Assembly (NCBI RefSeq): GCF_900167075.1
Contig: NZ_FUWH01000001.1
Location: 186,001-250,000, forward strand
Source of the DNA: Sediminibacterium ginsengisoli
GTDB lineage: Bacteria; Bacteroidota; Bacteroidia; Chitinophagales; Chitinophagaceae
Direction: 5' to 3'
Length of the DNA stretch: 64,000 nt
Below are positions 51,193 through 60,257 of this stretch, one piece after another. A model generated the notes under the pieces. The model was not told the DNA's origin. It did no database searches and was given only the letters and a program-made list of their open reading frames with translations. Positions within the stretch are counted from its first letter, which is position 1. Each line of letters starts with the position of its first letter. The position numbers and the translations under genes are program-made.

Positions 51193-53631
51193 ATGAGATC
51201 ATTCCTAACCACTTTACTTATCGGCAGCCTGGTATCGGCTTCCGGTATTGTTAATACTGCTACTGCCGCTCCTTATGGCAGCTATGCAGAAGTTCCCGGT
51301 AAATCTGTATTGAGCGGGAAAGTAACAGACGCTTCCGGCAAACCCCTGGCCGGCGCTGCCGTTTTCCTGCACGAAGCAAAAGCCGGTGTTGTGACCAAAG
51401 ATGACGGAACCTTTACTTCTCCGGCTGTTCCCGCAGGAAAATACCTGGTGGAGGTTTCTTTTACTGGCTATGCTACCCAGATCCTGACCATCGATCTGAG
51501 CACCAACGCCGTCAGGAACTTTTCCCTCACTGAAACTGTAGTTGAGCAGGAAGCGGTAATCGTTACCGGCGTGGCTTCTGCTATCCGGCTGAAAGAATCT
51601 GCCCAGCCGGTATCGGTTGTAAAAAGAAGCGACCTGCTTCAGAGCAGTTCTACCAATATCATCGATGCATTGAGCAAAGCGGTGCCTGGTGTTTCAGGAT
51701 TGTCTACCGGTCCGGCGATTGCCAAACCGGTTATCCGGGGCCTTGGTTATAACAGGGTGGTTACCGTTCACGATGGTGTTCGCCAGGAAGGGCAGCAATG
51801 GGGCGATGAGCACGGGATTGAGATCGATGAATATTCTGTTCAGAAAGTGGAAGTGCTGAAAGGGCCGGCTTCGCTGATGTATGGCAGCGATGCGATGGCC
51901 GGTGTGGTGCATATCATCACCAATGTGCCTGTGGAAAGGGGAACCATCAAAGGAAATATTCTCGGCAGTTTTACAGACAACAACGGCTTATGGGGCACCA
52001 ATGCCAATGTAGCAGGCCACCTGAACAATGGATTCAACTGGAATGCTTATGGTACTTACCGTTCTGCAGGCGATTACCAGAATAAATACGATGGCCGGGT
52101 ATTCAACAGCCGTTTCAACGAACGTAATTTCGGCGGTTATGTGGGGATCAATAAATCATGGGGTTACAGCCACCTTCTCGTGAGCAATTTCAACCAGCAG
52201 ATCGGTATGGTGGAAGGTGCGCGTGATGCAGCTACCGGGCAGTTCCTGATCTTCCCTGAAACACCCGACGAGCGGATCGCAACAAATGATGAACTGAAAA
52301 GCCGCAGCATTTATACGCCTTATCAGCGCATCAATCATTTCAAAATAGCAAGTGACAATAATTTCGCTATCGGAAATAACAGGCTGATGGTGAACATCGG
52401 CTACCAGGAAAACAAACGCAGGGAATTCGGCGATCCGGATGCGCCTGGAACACCAGACCTTTTCTTCGATCTCAAAACCGTGAACTATAGCGTTCAGTTT
52501 CAGCTGCATGAGAACAACGGCTGGAAAACGGCGTTCGGTGTTACCGGTATGTACCAGCAGAACCGCAACCTGGCAGAAGAAGTGCTGATACCTGAATACA
52601 ACCAGTTCGATGCAGGTGCATTTATATACACCAAGAAAACATTCAATTCAAAACTTACCTTAAGCGGTGGTGTGCGCGGCGATATCCGTTCGCTGAACAG
52701 CAAGGCTTTTGATGATAACGGCTCGCCTAAATTCAGTGCATTCAAAAAGAACTTCGGCAATTTCAGCGGAAGTGCAGGTCTGAGCTACAACACCAGCAAG
52801 GACGTAACACTGAAACTGAATATTGCACGCGGTTACCGCGCACCATCCGTGAGCGAACTGGCCAGCAATGGTGCTCATGAGGGAACCAACCGTTATGAAT
52901 ACGGCGATAATAACCTGAAAACAGAAACATCTTTCCAGGTTGATGCAGGTGTTGAAGTAAATACCATGCACGTGAGCTTCAGCCTGAATGCGTTCTATAA
53001 CAACATCAGCAATTATATCTATTACAGCAGGCTGGAAGCTGTTGGCGGCGGCGATTCGCTCGTTGACCTGGGCGGCGGTGATTTTGCGGAAGCATTTAAA
53101 TTCAGGCAGGCCGGTGCTTCACTGGCTGGTTTTGAAGTGAATGTAGACCTGCACCCGCATCCGCTCGACTGGCTGCATTTTGAAAACAGCTTCTCTATGG
53201 TTGCAGGCACCTTCAACCAGACTTTTGAAGGAACCAACAAATTACCTTTCATCCCGGCGCCGCGCTGGCAGAGTGAACTGCGCGGTAATTTCAAAAAAGC
53301 GGGCAGCACACTTCGCAACGCTTACCTGAAGTTTGCGCTGGATTATACAGCATCGCAGAAAAATGTATTCTCAGCATACAATACTGAAACCCCCACCGGC
53401 AGCTATGCGTTGTTGAATATAGGCGCAGGTACTGATGTAGTCAGCAGGGGCAAAACGATCTTCGGCATCCACCTTTCACTGAACAACCTCACGGATGTGG
53501 CGTATCAAAACCACCTCAGCAGGCTGAAATATACCGATGTGAATAATGTGACCGGAAGAACAGGTGTATTCAATATGGGCAGGTCTTTCAATGTGAAGAT
53601 CAATGTGCCGCTCGATTTCAGGTTGAAATAA
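51193..53631 (+). CDS. TonB-dependent receptor with carboxypeptidase-like domain, metal-uptake type
   Basis: 812 aa from ATG 51193, which begins the signal peptide (MRSFLTTLLIGSLVSASG); nine upstream codons were excluded. A carboxypeptidase-like domain (~40-115: LSGKVTDASGKPLAGAAVFL) precedes the plug (VIVTGVASAIRLKESAQPVSVV; NRVVTVHDGVRQEGQQWGDEHG; VEVLKGPASLMYGSDAMAGVVHIIT), then a barrel. The QQWGDEHG plug segment is typical of receptors related to ZnuD and ferric-chelate receptors, so metal or siderophore uptake is plausible. The substrate is not settled. Confidence 0.88.
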   Translation: MRSFLTTLLIGSLVSASGIVNTATAAPYGSYAEVPGKSVLSGKVTDASGKPLAGAAVFLHEAKAGVVTKDDGTFTSPAVPAGKYLVEVSFTGYATQILTIDLSTNAVRNFSLTETVVEQEAVIVTGVASAIRLKESAQPVSVVKRSDLLQSSSTNIIDALSKAVPGVSGLSTGPAIAKPVIRGLGYNRVVTVHDGVRQEGQQWGDEHGIEIDEYSVQKVEVLKGPASLMYGSDAMAGVVHIITNVPVERGTIKGNILGSFTDNNGLWGTNANVAGHLNNGFNWNAYGTYRSAGDYQNKYDGRVFNSRFNERNFGGYVGINKSWGYSHLLVSNFNQQIGMVEGARDAATGQFLIFPETPDERIATNDELKSRSIYTPYQRINHFKIASDNNFAIGNNRLMVNIGYQENKRREFGDPDAPGTPDLFFDLKTVNYSVQFQLHENNGWKTAFGVTGMYQQNRNLAEEVLIPEYNQFDAGAFIYTKKTFNSKLTLSGGVRGDIRSLNSKAFDDNGSPKFSAFKKNFGNFSGSAGLSYNTSKDVTLKLNIARGYRAPSVSELASNGAHEGTNRYEYGDNNLKTETSFQVDAGVEVNTMHVSFSLNAFYNNISNYIYYSRLEAVGGGDSLVDLGGGDFAEAFKFRQAGASLAGFEVNVDLHPHPLDWLHFENSFSMVAGTFNQTFEGTNKLPFIPAPRWQSELRGNFKKAGSTLRNAYLKFALDYTASQKNVFSAYNTETPTGSYALLNIGAGTDVVSRGKTIFGIHLSLNNLTDVAYQNHLSRLKYTDVNNVTGRTGVFNMGRSFNVKINVPLDFRLK

Positions 53632-53729
53632 GTTAACGTATCAGTGATATCGTTGTGAGGCGGTACGGTTGCAGCAGAATTTTCTGAGCAGATGTGCCGC
53701 CTCTGACGTTTCTTTATTACATTGCTGAT

Positions 53730-54173
53730 ATGGATATCACCATCAATACCCCCGCTTTGTTATTCCCGGCTATCAGCCTGATCATGCTGGCTTATACGAA
53801 CCGTTTCCTTGCCTTATCAAGCAGGGTAAGAAACCTGCACGATCGTTACCAGAGCCACGAACAGAAACATATTATCCATGGCCAGATCAAAAACCTGCGT
53901 TACCGGTTAAAACTGATCAGGAATATGCAGGCTTTGGGTGTATTGAGCTTTCTCGCTGCCATCTTCAGCATGTTCCTCATCTATAACGAATACATGACCA
54001 TTGCCAATATCGTATTTGCGGGAAGCATGCTCACGTTTGCCGCTTCGCTGATCTTGTCATTGCTCGAGATCAAACTCAGTACCCGCGCACTGGAGCTGGA
54101 ACTGAGCGACATGGAAGGCTTGGAAGATCCTTCGGTGCTGGAGTTTTTCAGGAAGAAGTTTGATCGGGATTAA
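53730..54173 (+). CDS. DUF2721 membrane protein
   Basis: 147 aa from ATG 53730 (MDITINTPALLFPAISLIML); the frame starts 12 codons earlier without family sequence. Three hydrophobic helices (~5-25, ~75-95, ~100-125) and the charged segment LAYTNRFLALSSRVRNLHDRYQ match DUF2721, a family without known function. It is a monocistronic-looking gene, and its end marks the last normal-composition DNA before the AT-rich Abi gene. Confidence 0.85.
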   Translation: MDITINTPALLFPAISLIMLAYTNRFLALSSRVRNLHDRYQSHEQKHIIHGQIKNLRYRLKLIRNMQALGVLSFLAAIFSMFLIYNEYMTIANIVFAGSMLTFAASLILSLLEIKLSTRALELELSDMEGLEDPSVLEFFRKKFDRD

Positions 54174-54215
54174 GTGCCACATGTACTGATTAATTTCTGT
54201 CTGATATTAGCTTGG

Positions 54216-54923
54216 TTATATATTTTTTGCGCGCTGTATTTTTATCAATATTGAATCGATATTCTTAATCCATTTAATTAGTTCTGGATCTATCCAAATT
54301 AAAATATCGTTTATTGATTGATAGATATCTTCAACGTATGTAAAATCAATGATATTAGCATTAAAACATATTGGTTCATTGTGGTTTATACGATTTCTGA
54401 ATTGCCTTATTTTATTAAGTCTGTCGCAAACTTCTCTTCTACCATGAGCGGGTGGTAAATTGCTGAAAACCTGGATTGGACGCCCTGAAAGTAATCGATA
54501 ATGGTGCACCTCGAATAAATCAGTCCAAAATCCAAATGTTTGATCTGCAATAATTTTACCACTGGTTATCTGAAGCCTTAAACGTTGAAACCGCCGTTCT
54601 GACTTTTCTATGGATGATTTTAAAAAATCATTATTAATTCTTTGCCCTGTTCTCCGATCAAAATAACTAAGTGAAGGGTCTGACATGAATCCAAATTTTT
54701 GATTTGTAATCCAGTCTGGATCATTAAAATATACTGATAGTATCGTATTTATACGGTTTCTTAAGGTGACTTCTAAAATTCCCAACAATGGATGGAACGC
54801 TTGGGCAATTTTTAAATTTGCTTTATACAGTCTTATGGTTTTTGCTTTCTTATTACCACTTGCAATTAAATATCTATCAAGGCGTTGTGATGATAAATAA
54901 AGTTGAACGGTTTGAAATCTCAT
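54216..54923 (-). CDS. Abi family (Abi_2-like) HEPN protein, predicted abortive-infection phage defence
   Basis: 235 aa from ATG 54923; 27 upstream codons were excluded. RLDRYLIASGNKKAKTIRLYKANLKIAQAFHPLLGILEVTLRNRINTIL is the N-terminal Abi-type block, and QFRNRINHNEP carries the Rx4H HEPN catalytic motif of ribonucleases of this group. Known relatives cause abortive infection when phage infects. The gene is visibly more AT-rich than its neighbours, lies alone on its strand between housekeeping-type genes, and has no integrase or repeat beside it, which suggests horizontal acquisition. No antitoxin or partner gene is visible. Confidence 0.75.
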   Translation of the reverse strand: MRFQTVQLYLSSQRLDRYLIASGNKKAKTIRLYKANLKIAQAFHPLLGILEVTLRNRINTILSVYFNDPDWITNQKFGFMSDPSLSYFDRRTGQRINNDFLKSSIEKSERRFQRLRLQITSGKIIADQTFGFWTDLFEVHHYRLLSGRPIQVFSNLPPAHGRREVCDRLNKIRQFRNRINHNEPICFNANIIDFTYVEDIYQSINDILIWIDPELIKWIKNIDSILIKIQRAKNI

Positions 54924-55020
54924 ATTGGTGAAATATTTCAGCAAATGTCGATGAGACGACTTAACTTTACAGTGTGATGCCTGGTAAAGCCTCTTGCTTC
55001 GCAACGTAACCAGGTGTAAG

Positions 55021-55050
55021 AATTTAAAAGGGCCGCAATTGCGGCCCTTT
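55021..55050 (-). terminator. Rho-independent terminator of the ABC exporter gene
   Basis: Perfect palindrome AAAGGGCCGCAA/TTGCGGCCCTTT (55027-55050), followed on the minus strand by a short T-run. It is 23 bp after the ABC transporter stop. It also insulates the AT-rich Abi gene from exporter transcription. Confidence 0.85.
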
Positions 55051-55073
55051 CTTTTGATATATGTCTTAAAAAT

Positions 55074-56837
55074 TTACGCTTTCCTTTCACCGATCTGCTG
55101 ACGCCACATCGCGTAATACAATCCTTTCTCGGCAAGTAATTCGTAGTGATTGCCGGTTTCGGCTACCTGTCCTTTTTCCAGTACATAAATGCGGTGTGCA
55201 TGCATGATGGTACTCAGCCGGTGCGCGATCATAACGGTAATCTGTTCTTTTTCTTTTGAAATGCTGCGGATGGTATTGGTGATCTCTTCTTCTGTAATAC
55301 TATCCAGCGCTGAAGTTGCTTCGTCGAAAATGAGCAGGTGCGGATGTCTTAACAGCGCTCTTGCTATTGATAAACGTTGTTTTTCGCCGCCGCTTAATTT
55401 AAGGCCGCCTTCGCCGATCATGGTGTCGATTCCCTTTTCAGCCCTCGATAACAGGCCATCACAACTTGCTTTGTGCAATGCATCGAGCAGATCCTGTTCT
55501 GTTGCCTGCGGCGATACGAAGAGCAGGTTCTCGCGGATGGTTCCGGCAAATAGCTGTGTATCCTGTGTTACAAAACCGATCTGGTTCCGCACTTCGTCAA
55601 AATTGATCTCATTGCCATCCACGCCGTTATAGCAGATCTTGCCTTCCAGTGGCCGGTATAGTCCTACCAGCAGTTTTACCAACGTACTCTTTCCTGCGCC
55701 GGACGGACCAACGAATGCGATGGTCTCACCTTTTTTCACATCGAACGAAATACCATCAAGTGCTTTATAACTGGCTGTCTGGTGCTGGAAGCTCACATCC
55801 CTGAATTCCAGTTCTTCCACCAGGCCTACCTTCTTTGGCTCACGTGGCTGGTGTTCTACCTCCCTGCCCATCAGGTTATGAAAGTTAATCAGTGATGCTT
55901 CTGCCTCACGGTAGCTCATGATGATACTGCCGATCTCCTGCAGCGGCCCGAAAATGAAGAAACTGTAGAACTGGAGCGAGATCAGCTGACCCAGTGTAAG
56001 TACATCCCTGAAAATGAGCCACATCAGTGTAAAAGTGATCACCTGGCGCAACAGGTTTACCATGGTTCCCTGGATAAAGCTCAGCGACCTGATATTTTTC
56101 ACCTTGCGCAATTCCAGCCCGAGGATCTTATAGGTATTTGTATTCAATCGTTTTACTTCCTGTTCGGTAAGCCCGAGACTTTTCACCAGCTCGATATTGC
56201 GTAGGCTTTCGGTAGTAGATCCGGCGAGGGAGGTAGTTTCCTTCACAATATTCTTCTGGATCACTTTGATCTTCTTGCTCAGCAGGTTGGTTACCACGGC
56301 GATAAGCACTGCGCCCACGAGGTAAATCGGCACGATAGACCAGTGAAGCCGGGTAGCATAGATAGATACAAATACAACGCTTACTATAATTCCGAATAGT
56401 ACATTGATGACATAGCCGATGAACTTTTCGGTATCTGCCCTTACTTTGGTCAGTATCGAAAGGGTTTCACCACTACGCTGGTCTTCAAAATCCTGGTAAG
56501 GCAGACGCATGGAATGTTTCAGGCCGTCTGTGAAAATACGGGCGCCGAATTTCTGGATGATCACGTTCACCACATAATCCTGGAAAGCCTTGGCTATACG
56601 GCTTACCATGGCCGTGCCGATCAGCAGCAGGAACATGACGATTAGTCCGTTGATGAATTCTTTTTCCGCTCTCGGCGATCCGTCGGCCCCGAAATGAGGC
56701 ACTTTGGCAAATTTGTCGATCAGCTGACCAAACAGCATCGGGTCAAATAAGGAGAAGGTCTGGTTGATGGCTGCCAGCAATAATGCCAGTAATACCAGCC
56801 ATTTGTAAGGCTTTAAGTATTGATATAAAAGCTTCAT
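55074..56837 (-). CDS. ABC transporter, fused permease and ATPase (MsbA/multidrug type)
   Basis: 587 aa. Six membrane helices span ~15-310 (exporter type), followed by the nucleotide-binding domain: Walker A GPSGAGKSTLVKLL, Q-loop FVTQDTQLFAGTIREN, signature LSGGEKQRLSIARALL, Walker B HLLIFDEATSALD and the H-loop MIAHRLSTI. It works as a homodimer or with a half-transporter elsewhere. Lipid or drug export cannot be separated by sequence. It is a single-gene unit with its own terminator. Confidence 0.93.
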   Translation of the reverse strand: MKLLYQYLKPYKWLVLLALLLAAINQTFSLFDPMLFGQLIDKFAKVPHFGADGSPRAEKEFINGLIVMFLLLIGTAMVSRIAKAFQDYVVNVIIQKFGARIFTDGLKHSMRLPYQDFEDQRSGETLSILTKVRADTEKFIGYVINVLFGIIVSVVFVSIYATRLHWSIVPIYLVGAVLIAVVTNLLSKKIKVIQKNIVKETTSLAGSTTESLRNIELVKSLGLTEQEVKRLNTNTYKILGLELRKVKNIRSLSFIQGTMVNLLRQVITFTLMWLIFRDVLTLGQLISLQFYSFFIFGPLQEIGSIIMSYREAEASLINFHNLMGREVEHQPREPKKVGLVEELEFRDVSFQHQTASYKALDGISFDVKKGETIAFVGPSGAGKSTLVKLLVGLYRPLEGKICYNGVDGNEINFDEVRNQIGFVTQDTQLFAGTIRENLLFVSPQATEQDLLDALHKASCDGLLSRAEKGIDTMIGEGGLKLSGGEKQRLSIARALLRHPHLLIFDEATSALDSITEEEITNTIRSISKEKEQITVMIAHRLSTIMHAHRIYVLEKGQVAETGNHYELLAEKGLYYAMWRQQIGERKA

Positions 56838-57017
56838 GGGTTTATTTAAGGTGTTTTATCCTGTCAATTTTCATACTAAGTTCCATAACGTGACAAAGTT
56901 GCCATCTTTTGCCATTTGGAGGCTGACAGCCGTTTTCCACCAGTGTTAACAATAAGATAGCCCGGACCTGCGCCCCGGCAGTCATTTAATCGGTAACTTA
57001 CAAAAACCTTAAATCGT

Positions 57018-57491
57018 ATGCGCTGGAGAAAATTTAATGGGGAAACCATTCAGCTGCCTATCAAAGATGCGGTTGAAGATGCAATTAAAAGAGAAACCTC
57101 CGCTGGCACCAAACTCAAAGTGTGCATCGGCACAGACAGCCAGGTAAAAGGAGAAGACACCGAATTTGCCACGGTCATCGTTTTCCTGAGAGAACACAAC
57201 GGCGGGTTCATGTACATTCACAATGAAAAGACCAGGCAGAAATTCCACATCAAGGAAAGAATGCTGGTAGAAGTAGCCAAAAGCATCGAGATCGCTTATG
57301 AGCTTTGCAATCTTTTCATCGAGTACCATGTAGACATGGAAGTTCATGCAGACATCAACACCAATCCACAGTTCAAAAGCAACGATGCCTTGCGCGAAGC
57401 CATGGGTTATATCCTGGGTATGGGTTTTGCGTTCAAAGCCAAGCCCGAAGCTTTTGCGAGCAGCTGCTGTGCCGATAAAGTGGTGAACTGA
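57018..57491 (+). CDS. YkuK-like ribonuclease H-fold protein (DUF458)
   Basis: 157 aa. KVCIGTDSQVKGEDTEFATVIVFL holds the first strand and Asp of an RNase H-like fold, MEVHADINTNPQFKSNDALREAMGYILGMGF supplies the second Asp and the family's conserved ending, and KPEAFASSCCADKVV closes the domain. This is the YkuK/DUF458 family, predicted nuclease but uncharacterised. Convergent with engB, 9 bp between stops. The 180-bp upstream gap contains TTGCCA direct repeats near 56899-56914 but no gene. Confidence 0.85.
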   Translation: MRWRKFNGETIQLPIKDAVEDAIKRETSAGTKLKVCIGTDSQVKGEDTEFATVIVFLREHNGGFMYIHNEKTRQKFHIKERMLVEVAKSIEIAYELCNLFIEYHVDMEVHADINTNPQFKSNDALREAMGYILGMGFAFKAKPEAFASSCCADKVVN

Positions 57492-57500
57492 TCAGATGCA

Positions 57501-58136
57501 TTACTCTTCACTCAATGCTTCCTTGTTGCAGTCAGCAATGAATTGCAGCACGTCTTCACGTCCCTGCATCTTTTCGGCGCTGGTTACGAAATAACGCGGC
57601 AGGAACTGCCAGGTTTCCAGCATTTTGTCGAAAAATGCCTTCACATTCGCCTGTACGGCACCGGGCTTTTCCTTGTCGGATTTTGTAAACACGAGCGTAA
57701 AAGGAATTTCCCAGAGGTCGAGCTGGTTGATGAATTCAAGATCCAGCTTCTGTGGTTTATGCCTGGAATCGATCAGCACGAAAACATTCACGAGATTTTC
57801 TCTCTTGCGGAGGTAATTTTCGATCATCTGCTCCCATTTTCTCCTGCTCGACTGCGACACTTTGGCAAAGCCATAACCCGGCAGATCCACCAGGTACCAT
57901 TTTTCGGAAGGCGACTTTTCTGACGCGGCGCTTGTTACCACGAAATGATTGATCATCTGGGTTTTTCCGGGCGCGGAAGAGGTTTTAGCCAGCTTGTTAT
58001 TGCGGCATAACATATTGATAAGCGATGACTTGCCTACATTACTCCTGCCGATAAATGCATATTCCGGCTTGTCCGGCTTGGGACATTTATCAAATGAAGG
58101 GCTTGAAATAAGATATTCGGCTTTCCTGATCAGCAT
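57501..58136 (-). CDS. engB: EngB/YsxC ribosome-biogenesis GTPase
   Basis: 211 aa. G1 GRSNVGKSSLINML, G3 DLPGYGFAKVS, G4 TKSDK and G5 TSAEK are present in the order and spacing of EngB (YihA/YsxC), an essential GTPase of large-subunit assembly. The start MLIRKAEYLISSPSFDKCPKPDKPEYAFIGRSN is the normal N-terminus. It follows gpmI by 20 bp on the same strand. Confidence 0.95.
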   Translation of the reverse strand: MLIRKAEYLISSPSFDKCPKPDKPEYAFIGRSNVGKSSLINMLCRNNKLAKTSSAPGKTQMINHFVVTSAASEKSPSEKWYLVDLPGYGFAKVSQSSRRKWEQMIENYLRKRENLVNVFVLIDSRHKPQKLDLEFINQLDLWEIPFTLVFTKSDKEKPGAVQANVKAFFDKMLETWQFLPRYFVTSAEKMQGREDVLQFIADCNKEALSEE

Positions 58137-58156
58137 AGCAATTCAACATGTCAGGC

Positions 58157-59683
58157 TTACGCCTGGATTAAAACGTTTCCGGTCATTTCAGCCGGTATGG
58201 GCAGATCCATCATTTTCAGGATGGTTGGCGCAATATCGCCCAGCTTGCCATTCTGAACAGTACCGTTCCAGTCTTTATCGATCACAAAAAGCGGTACGAG
58301 GTTCAGCGTATGCGCGGTATTGGGACTGCCGTCTTCATTGATCATAAAATCGGCATTGCCATGATCTGCAGTAAGGAAAATGGTATAGCCATGCGCCAGT
58401 CCTGCTGTTACCACCCTGTTTACGCAGGCATCTACTGTTTCAGCGGCTTTGATGGCTGCGCTGAATACACCGGTATGACCTACCATATCTGTATTGGCAT
58501 AGTTGAGACAGATAAAATCTGCTGTTTCCTGTTCAATTTCCGGGATGAGCTTATCGGTTATGCCGTAAGCACTCATTTCCGGCTGAAGATCATAGGTGGC
58601 AACTTTGGGTGATGGTACCATGATGCGGCTTTCTCCCGGGAACGGCTCTTCGCGTCCGCCACTGAAGAAGAAGGTAACGTGCGGATATTTTTCAGTTTCT
58701 GCAATGCGGATCTGTTTTTTACCGTTTGCAGAAAGCACTTCTCCAAGTGTATTATTCAGGTTGTCGTTCTCGAATACCACGCTCACATCCGTGAACTTAT
58801 GATCGTACATGGTCATGGTGGTATAATGCAGTGCCAGTTTATGCATGCCGAATTCAGCGTTATTGGTCTGCGTAAGCACTTCGGTGATCTCACGGCAGCG
58901 GTCTGTACGGAAGTTAAAGCAAAGAGCAACATCTCCGTCTTTGATAGTAGCCAGCGGTTGCTGTGCTTCGTCCACGATAACGGTAGGCAGGATGAACTCG
59001 TCTGTAACTGAAGCGGCATACGCCTGTTCAATGGCAGCGATGGCATCGGTAGCTTTCTGGCCTTCGCCTTTCACCATACAATCGTAAGCCAGTTTTACCC
59101 TTTCCCAGCGTTTGTCGCGGTCCATGGCATAATACCTGCCACTTACGGAAGCAATGCGGCCAACGGAATTGTTGAGATGCTGCTGCAAGGTGGTGATAAA
59201 GCCGAGCCCGCTTTTCGGATCGGTATCGCGGCCATCGGTAAATGCGTGGATATATACTTCGGTAAGGCCTTCTGCTTTACAAAGATCGCAGATAGCCATG
59301 AGGTGGTTGATATGGGAGTGAACGCCACCGTCGCTCACCAGTCCTAAAAGGTGGAAGGGCTTGTTATTGTTCTTTGCAAAACGGATAGACGATAAAAGCG
59401 TATTGTTTTTCGCCAGTTCGCCTTCACGGATAGCAACATTGATACGCTGCAGTTCCTGGTAAACGATCCGGCCGGCGCCCAGGTTCAGGTGACCCACTTC
59501 GCTGTTGCCCATCTGCCCGTCGGGCAAACCTACGGATTCGCCACAGGTAACCAGGGTTGTATGCGGATATTTGTTATATAAGGAGCTTACAAAGGGAACA
59601 TTGGCATTCTGAATTGCATCGGCGGTCTTGATTTTGCCGAGCCCCCATCCATCCATTATAACTAAAATGACTTTTCTGCTCAT
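58157..59683 (-). CDS. gpmI: 2,3-bisphosphoglycerate-independent phosphoglycerate mutase
   Basis: 508 aa, standard length. VILVIMDGWGLG at the N-terminus, the phospho-serine site QMGNSEVGHLNLGAGR, HAFTDGRDTDPKSG, and the metal-binding FICLNYANTDMVGHTG and FLTADHGNADFM are in order. It interconverts 3- and 2-phosphoglycerate in glycolysis using manganese. It is divergent from the DUF4783 gene and probably co-transcribed with engB. Confidence 0.97.
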   Translation of the reverse strand: MSRKVILVIMDGWGLGKIKTADAIQNANVPFVSSLYNKYPHTTLVTCGESVGLPDGQMGNSEVGHLNLGAGRIVYQELQRINVAIREGELAKNNTLLSSIRFAKNNNKPFHLLGLVSDGGVHSHINHLMAICDLCKAEGLTEVYIHAFTDGRDTDPKSGLGFITTLQQHLNNSVGRIASVSGRYYAMDRDKRWERVKLAYDCMVKGEGQKATDAIAAIEQAYAASVTDEFILPTVIVDEAQQPLATIKDGDVALCFNFRTDRCREITEVLTQTNNAEFGMHKLALHYTTMTMYDHKFTDVSVVFENDNLNNTLGEVLSANGKKQIRIAETEKYPHVTFFFSGGREEPFPGESRIMVPSPKVATYDLQPEMSAYGITDKLIPEIEQETADFICLNYANTDMVGHTGVFSAAIKAAETVDACVNRVVTAGLAHGYTIFLTADHGNADFMINEDGSPNTAHTLNLVPLFVIDKDWNGTVQNGKLGDIAPTILKMMDLPIPAEMTGNVLIQA

Positions 59684-59697
59684 TGTTTTAAAACTAC

Positions 59698-59729
59698 TTG
59701 TTAGGAATTGAAATTAGGCATTAACTTTA
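59698..59729 (+). promoter_or_regulatory. Predicted promoter of the DUF4783 gene
   Basis: TTG (59698-59700), 21 bp, TAACTTTA (59722-59729), one mismatch from TAnnTTTG. A start near 59736 leaves about 55 nt of leader. Two TTGGCA copies (59752, 59763) lie in that leader. Confidence 0.4.
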
Positions 59730-59790
59730 GCGCAACACTCAGAATGCAAAGTTGGCATGTTTTTGGCAATTTCAGCAGAAGATAATATTT

Positions 59791-60177
59791 ATGAACATGA
59801 AAAGATTTTTTTTGATAGCGGGATTGAGCCTTTTCCTGATGTCGTTCACCTATTTCCAGGATTCCGGAGCGATCATCGAGGCTTTGAAATCGACCGACGT
59901 ATCTAAAATTTCGTCTTATTTCGATGATTACGTAGATCTGAAGATCATGGAAAAAGATGAGGTGAAAAACATGGGCCGTAACCAGGCCGGCGTATTGCTG
60001 CGCTCGTTTTTCTCAGAAAATGGTGTTAAAGCTTTTGAAAAGATCTCCGACAGGCAGTTAGGGAATACGATGTATGTAACCGGTAAACTCACCGGGAACA
60101 ATAAAAATTACAATATTACCCTGTTGCTGCGTGCGAAAGACGGCAAATACCAGATCCTTACGATCAGGATCAGTTAG
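59791..60177 (+). CDS. DUF4783 secreted protein (NTF2-like)
   Basis: 128 aa from ATG 59791 (an ATG at 59797 is equally possible). Signal peptide MKRFFLIAGLSLFLMSFTYF, then AIIEALKSTDVSKISSYFDDYVDLKIM, QAGVLLRSFFSENGVKAF and YNITLLLRAKDGKYQILTIRI, the helical then sheet pattern of DUF4783, a small Bacteroidota family of unknown role with an NTF2-like fold. It sits in its own transcription unit with a promoter and terminator, between gpmI and nadC. Confidence 0.85.
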   Translation: MNMKRFFLIAGLSLFLMSFTYFQDSGAIIEALKSTDVSKISSYFDDYVDLKIMEKDEVKNMGRNQAGVLLRSFFSENGVKAFEKISDRQLGNTMYVTGKLTGNNKNYNITLLLRAKDGKYQILTIRIS

Positions 60178-60202
60178 AAAAGGAAACGTTAAAAGATACC
60201 TG

Positions 60203-60236
60203 CAGCCCTCGTTTGAAAACGGGGGCTGTTTGTTTT
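60203..60236 (+). terminator. Rho-independent terminator after the DUF4783 gene
   Basis: Stem CAGCCCTCGTTT with AAACGGGGGCTG (60203-60228; one mismatch, very short loop) is followed by TTTGTTTT. It lies 25 bp after the stop. Confidence 0.8.
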
Positions 60237-60257
60237 CAAGAACCTTAATTTTGTATT

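Noticed and set aside
56895..56916. TTGCCA direct repeats between the ABC exporter and ykuK genes, resembling the TTGGCA pairs at gldK and DUF4783
   Set aside because: The sequence is not the same motif (TTGCCA versus TTGGCA), the spacing differs by case and sigma-54 spacing fails by one base on the minus strand, so a common regulator is not supported.
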